64,000 nucleotides of DNA. Source: Zeus faber. Taxonomy: Eukaryota > Chordata > Actinopteri > Zeiformes > Zeidae. Shown here one piece after another: positions 60,310-64,000 of this stretch; positions within the stretch are counted from its first letter, which is position 1; every line of letters begins with the position of its first letter. Where the stretch lies: contig OY482863.1 in assembly GCA_960531495.1 (NCBI GenBank), forward strand, positions 7,467,000 to 7,530,999. The letters run 5' to 3'. The position numbers and the translations under genes are program-made. Below the pieces are notes generated by a model, which saw only the letters and a list, made by a program, of their open reading frames with translations, ran no database searches and was not told where the DNA came from.

Positions 60310-64000
<3,691 letters not shown>

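Overview
The window is nuclear DNA of a ray-finned fish, almost certainly a teleost. It has spliced vertebrate genes with GT-AG introns, very abundant microsatellites and minisatellites, and typical teleost dispersed repeats (tRNA-derived SINEs, a LINE 3' fragment, a MITE). No bacterial, plasmid or phage features are present. I cannot name the species.

Four protein-coding genes can be assembled exon by exon with intact frames. (1) pck2, mitochondrial phosphoenolpyruvate carboxykinase: + strand, 11 coding exons, 7780-21767, 635 residues. (2) A siglec/CD22-like inhibitory receptor: - strand, 7 exons, 27098 down to 22864, 435 residues. It has a V-set domain with the sialic-acid arginine, two C2-type domains, one membrane segment, and an ITIM plus an ITSM-like motif. 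(3) alg14, a subunit of the UDP-GlcNAc transferase of N-glycan assembly: + strand, 4 exons, 31122-42927, 216 residues. (4) cnn3, calponin-3: + strand, 7 exons, 46839-59480, 329 residues. alg14 and cnn3 are also neighbours in other vertebrates. pck2 and the receptor converge tail to tail, with poly(A) signals about 100 bp apart.

Layout: 1-6700 is almost all repeats: a 33/46-bp array split by a SINE, a TATAG pentamer array, then a 35-bp array grading into a 34-bp array whose units mostly carry CACGTG. 6700-7780 is the GC-rich 5' flank of pck2. pck2 intron 1 (about 6 kb) holds a perfect 128-bp palindrome just after exon 1, a MITE with 25-bp inverted ends, and dispersed repeats. 22.5-27.1 kb is the receptor. 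28.1-29.0 kb and 31.4-32.3 kb are two arrays of the same 28-bp unit on either side of alg14 exon 1; the second contains four telomere-like CCCTAA units. alg14 intron 3 (9.1 kb) and cnn3 intron 1 (10.2 kb) are long and hold mainly dispersed repeats. A dead LINE 3' end lies about 430 bp upstream of the cnn3 start codon. From about 60.3 kb to the end I see only simple repeats and unrecognised sequence.

The genes do not form one pathway: gluconeogenesis, sialic-acid recognition, glycan synthesis and actin binding are simply neighbours. I do not see an undescribed multi-gene system. The most unusual signals are structural: the CACGTG satellite upstream of pck2, the perfect palindrome beside pck2 exon 1, two shorter GC-rich hairpins, and the paired 28-bp arrays around alg14 exon 1.
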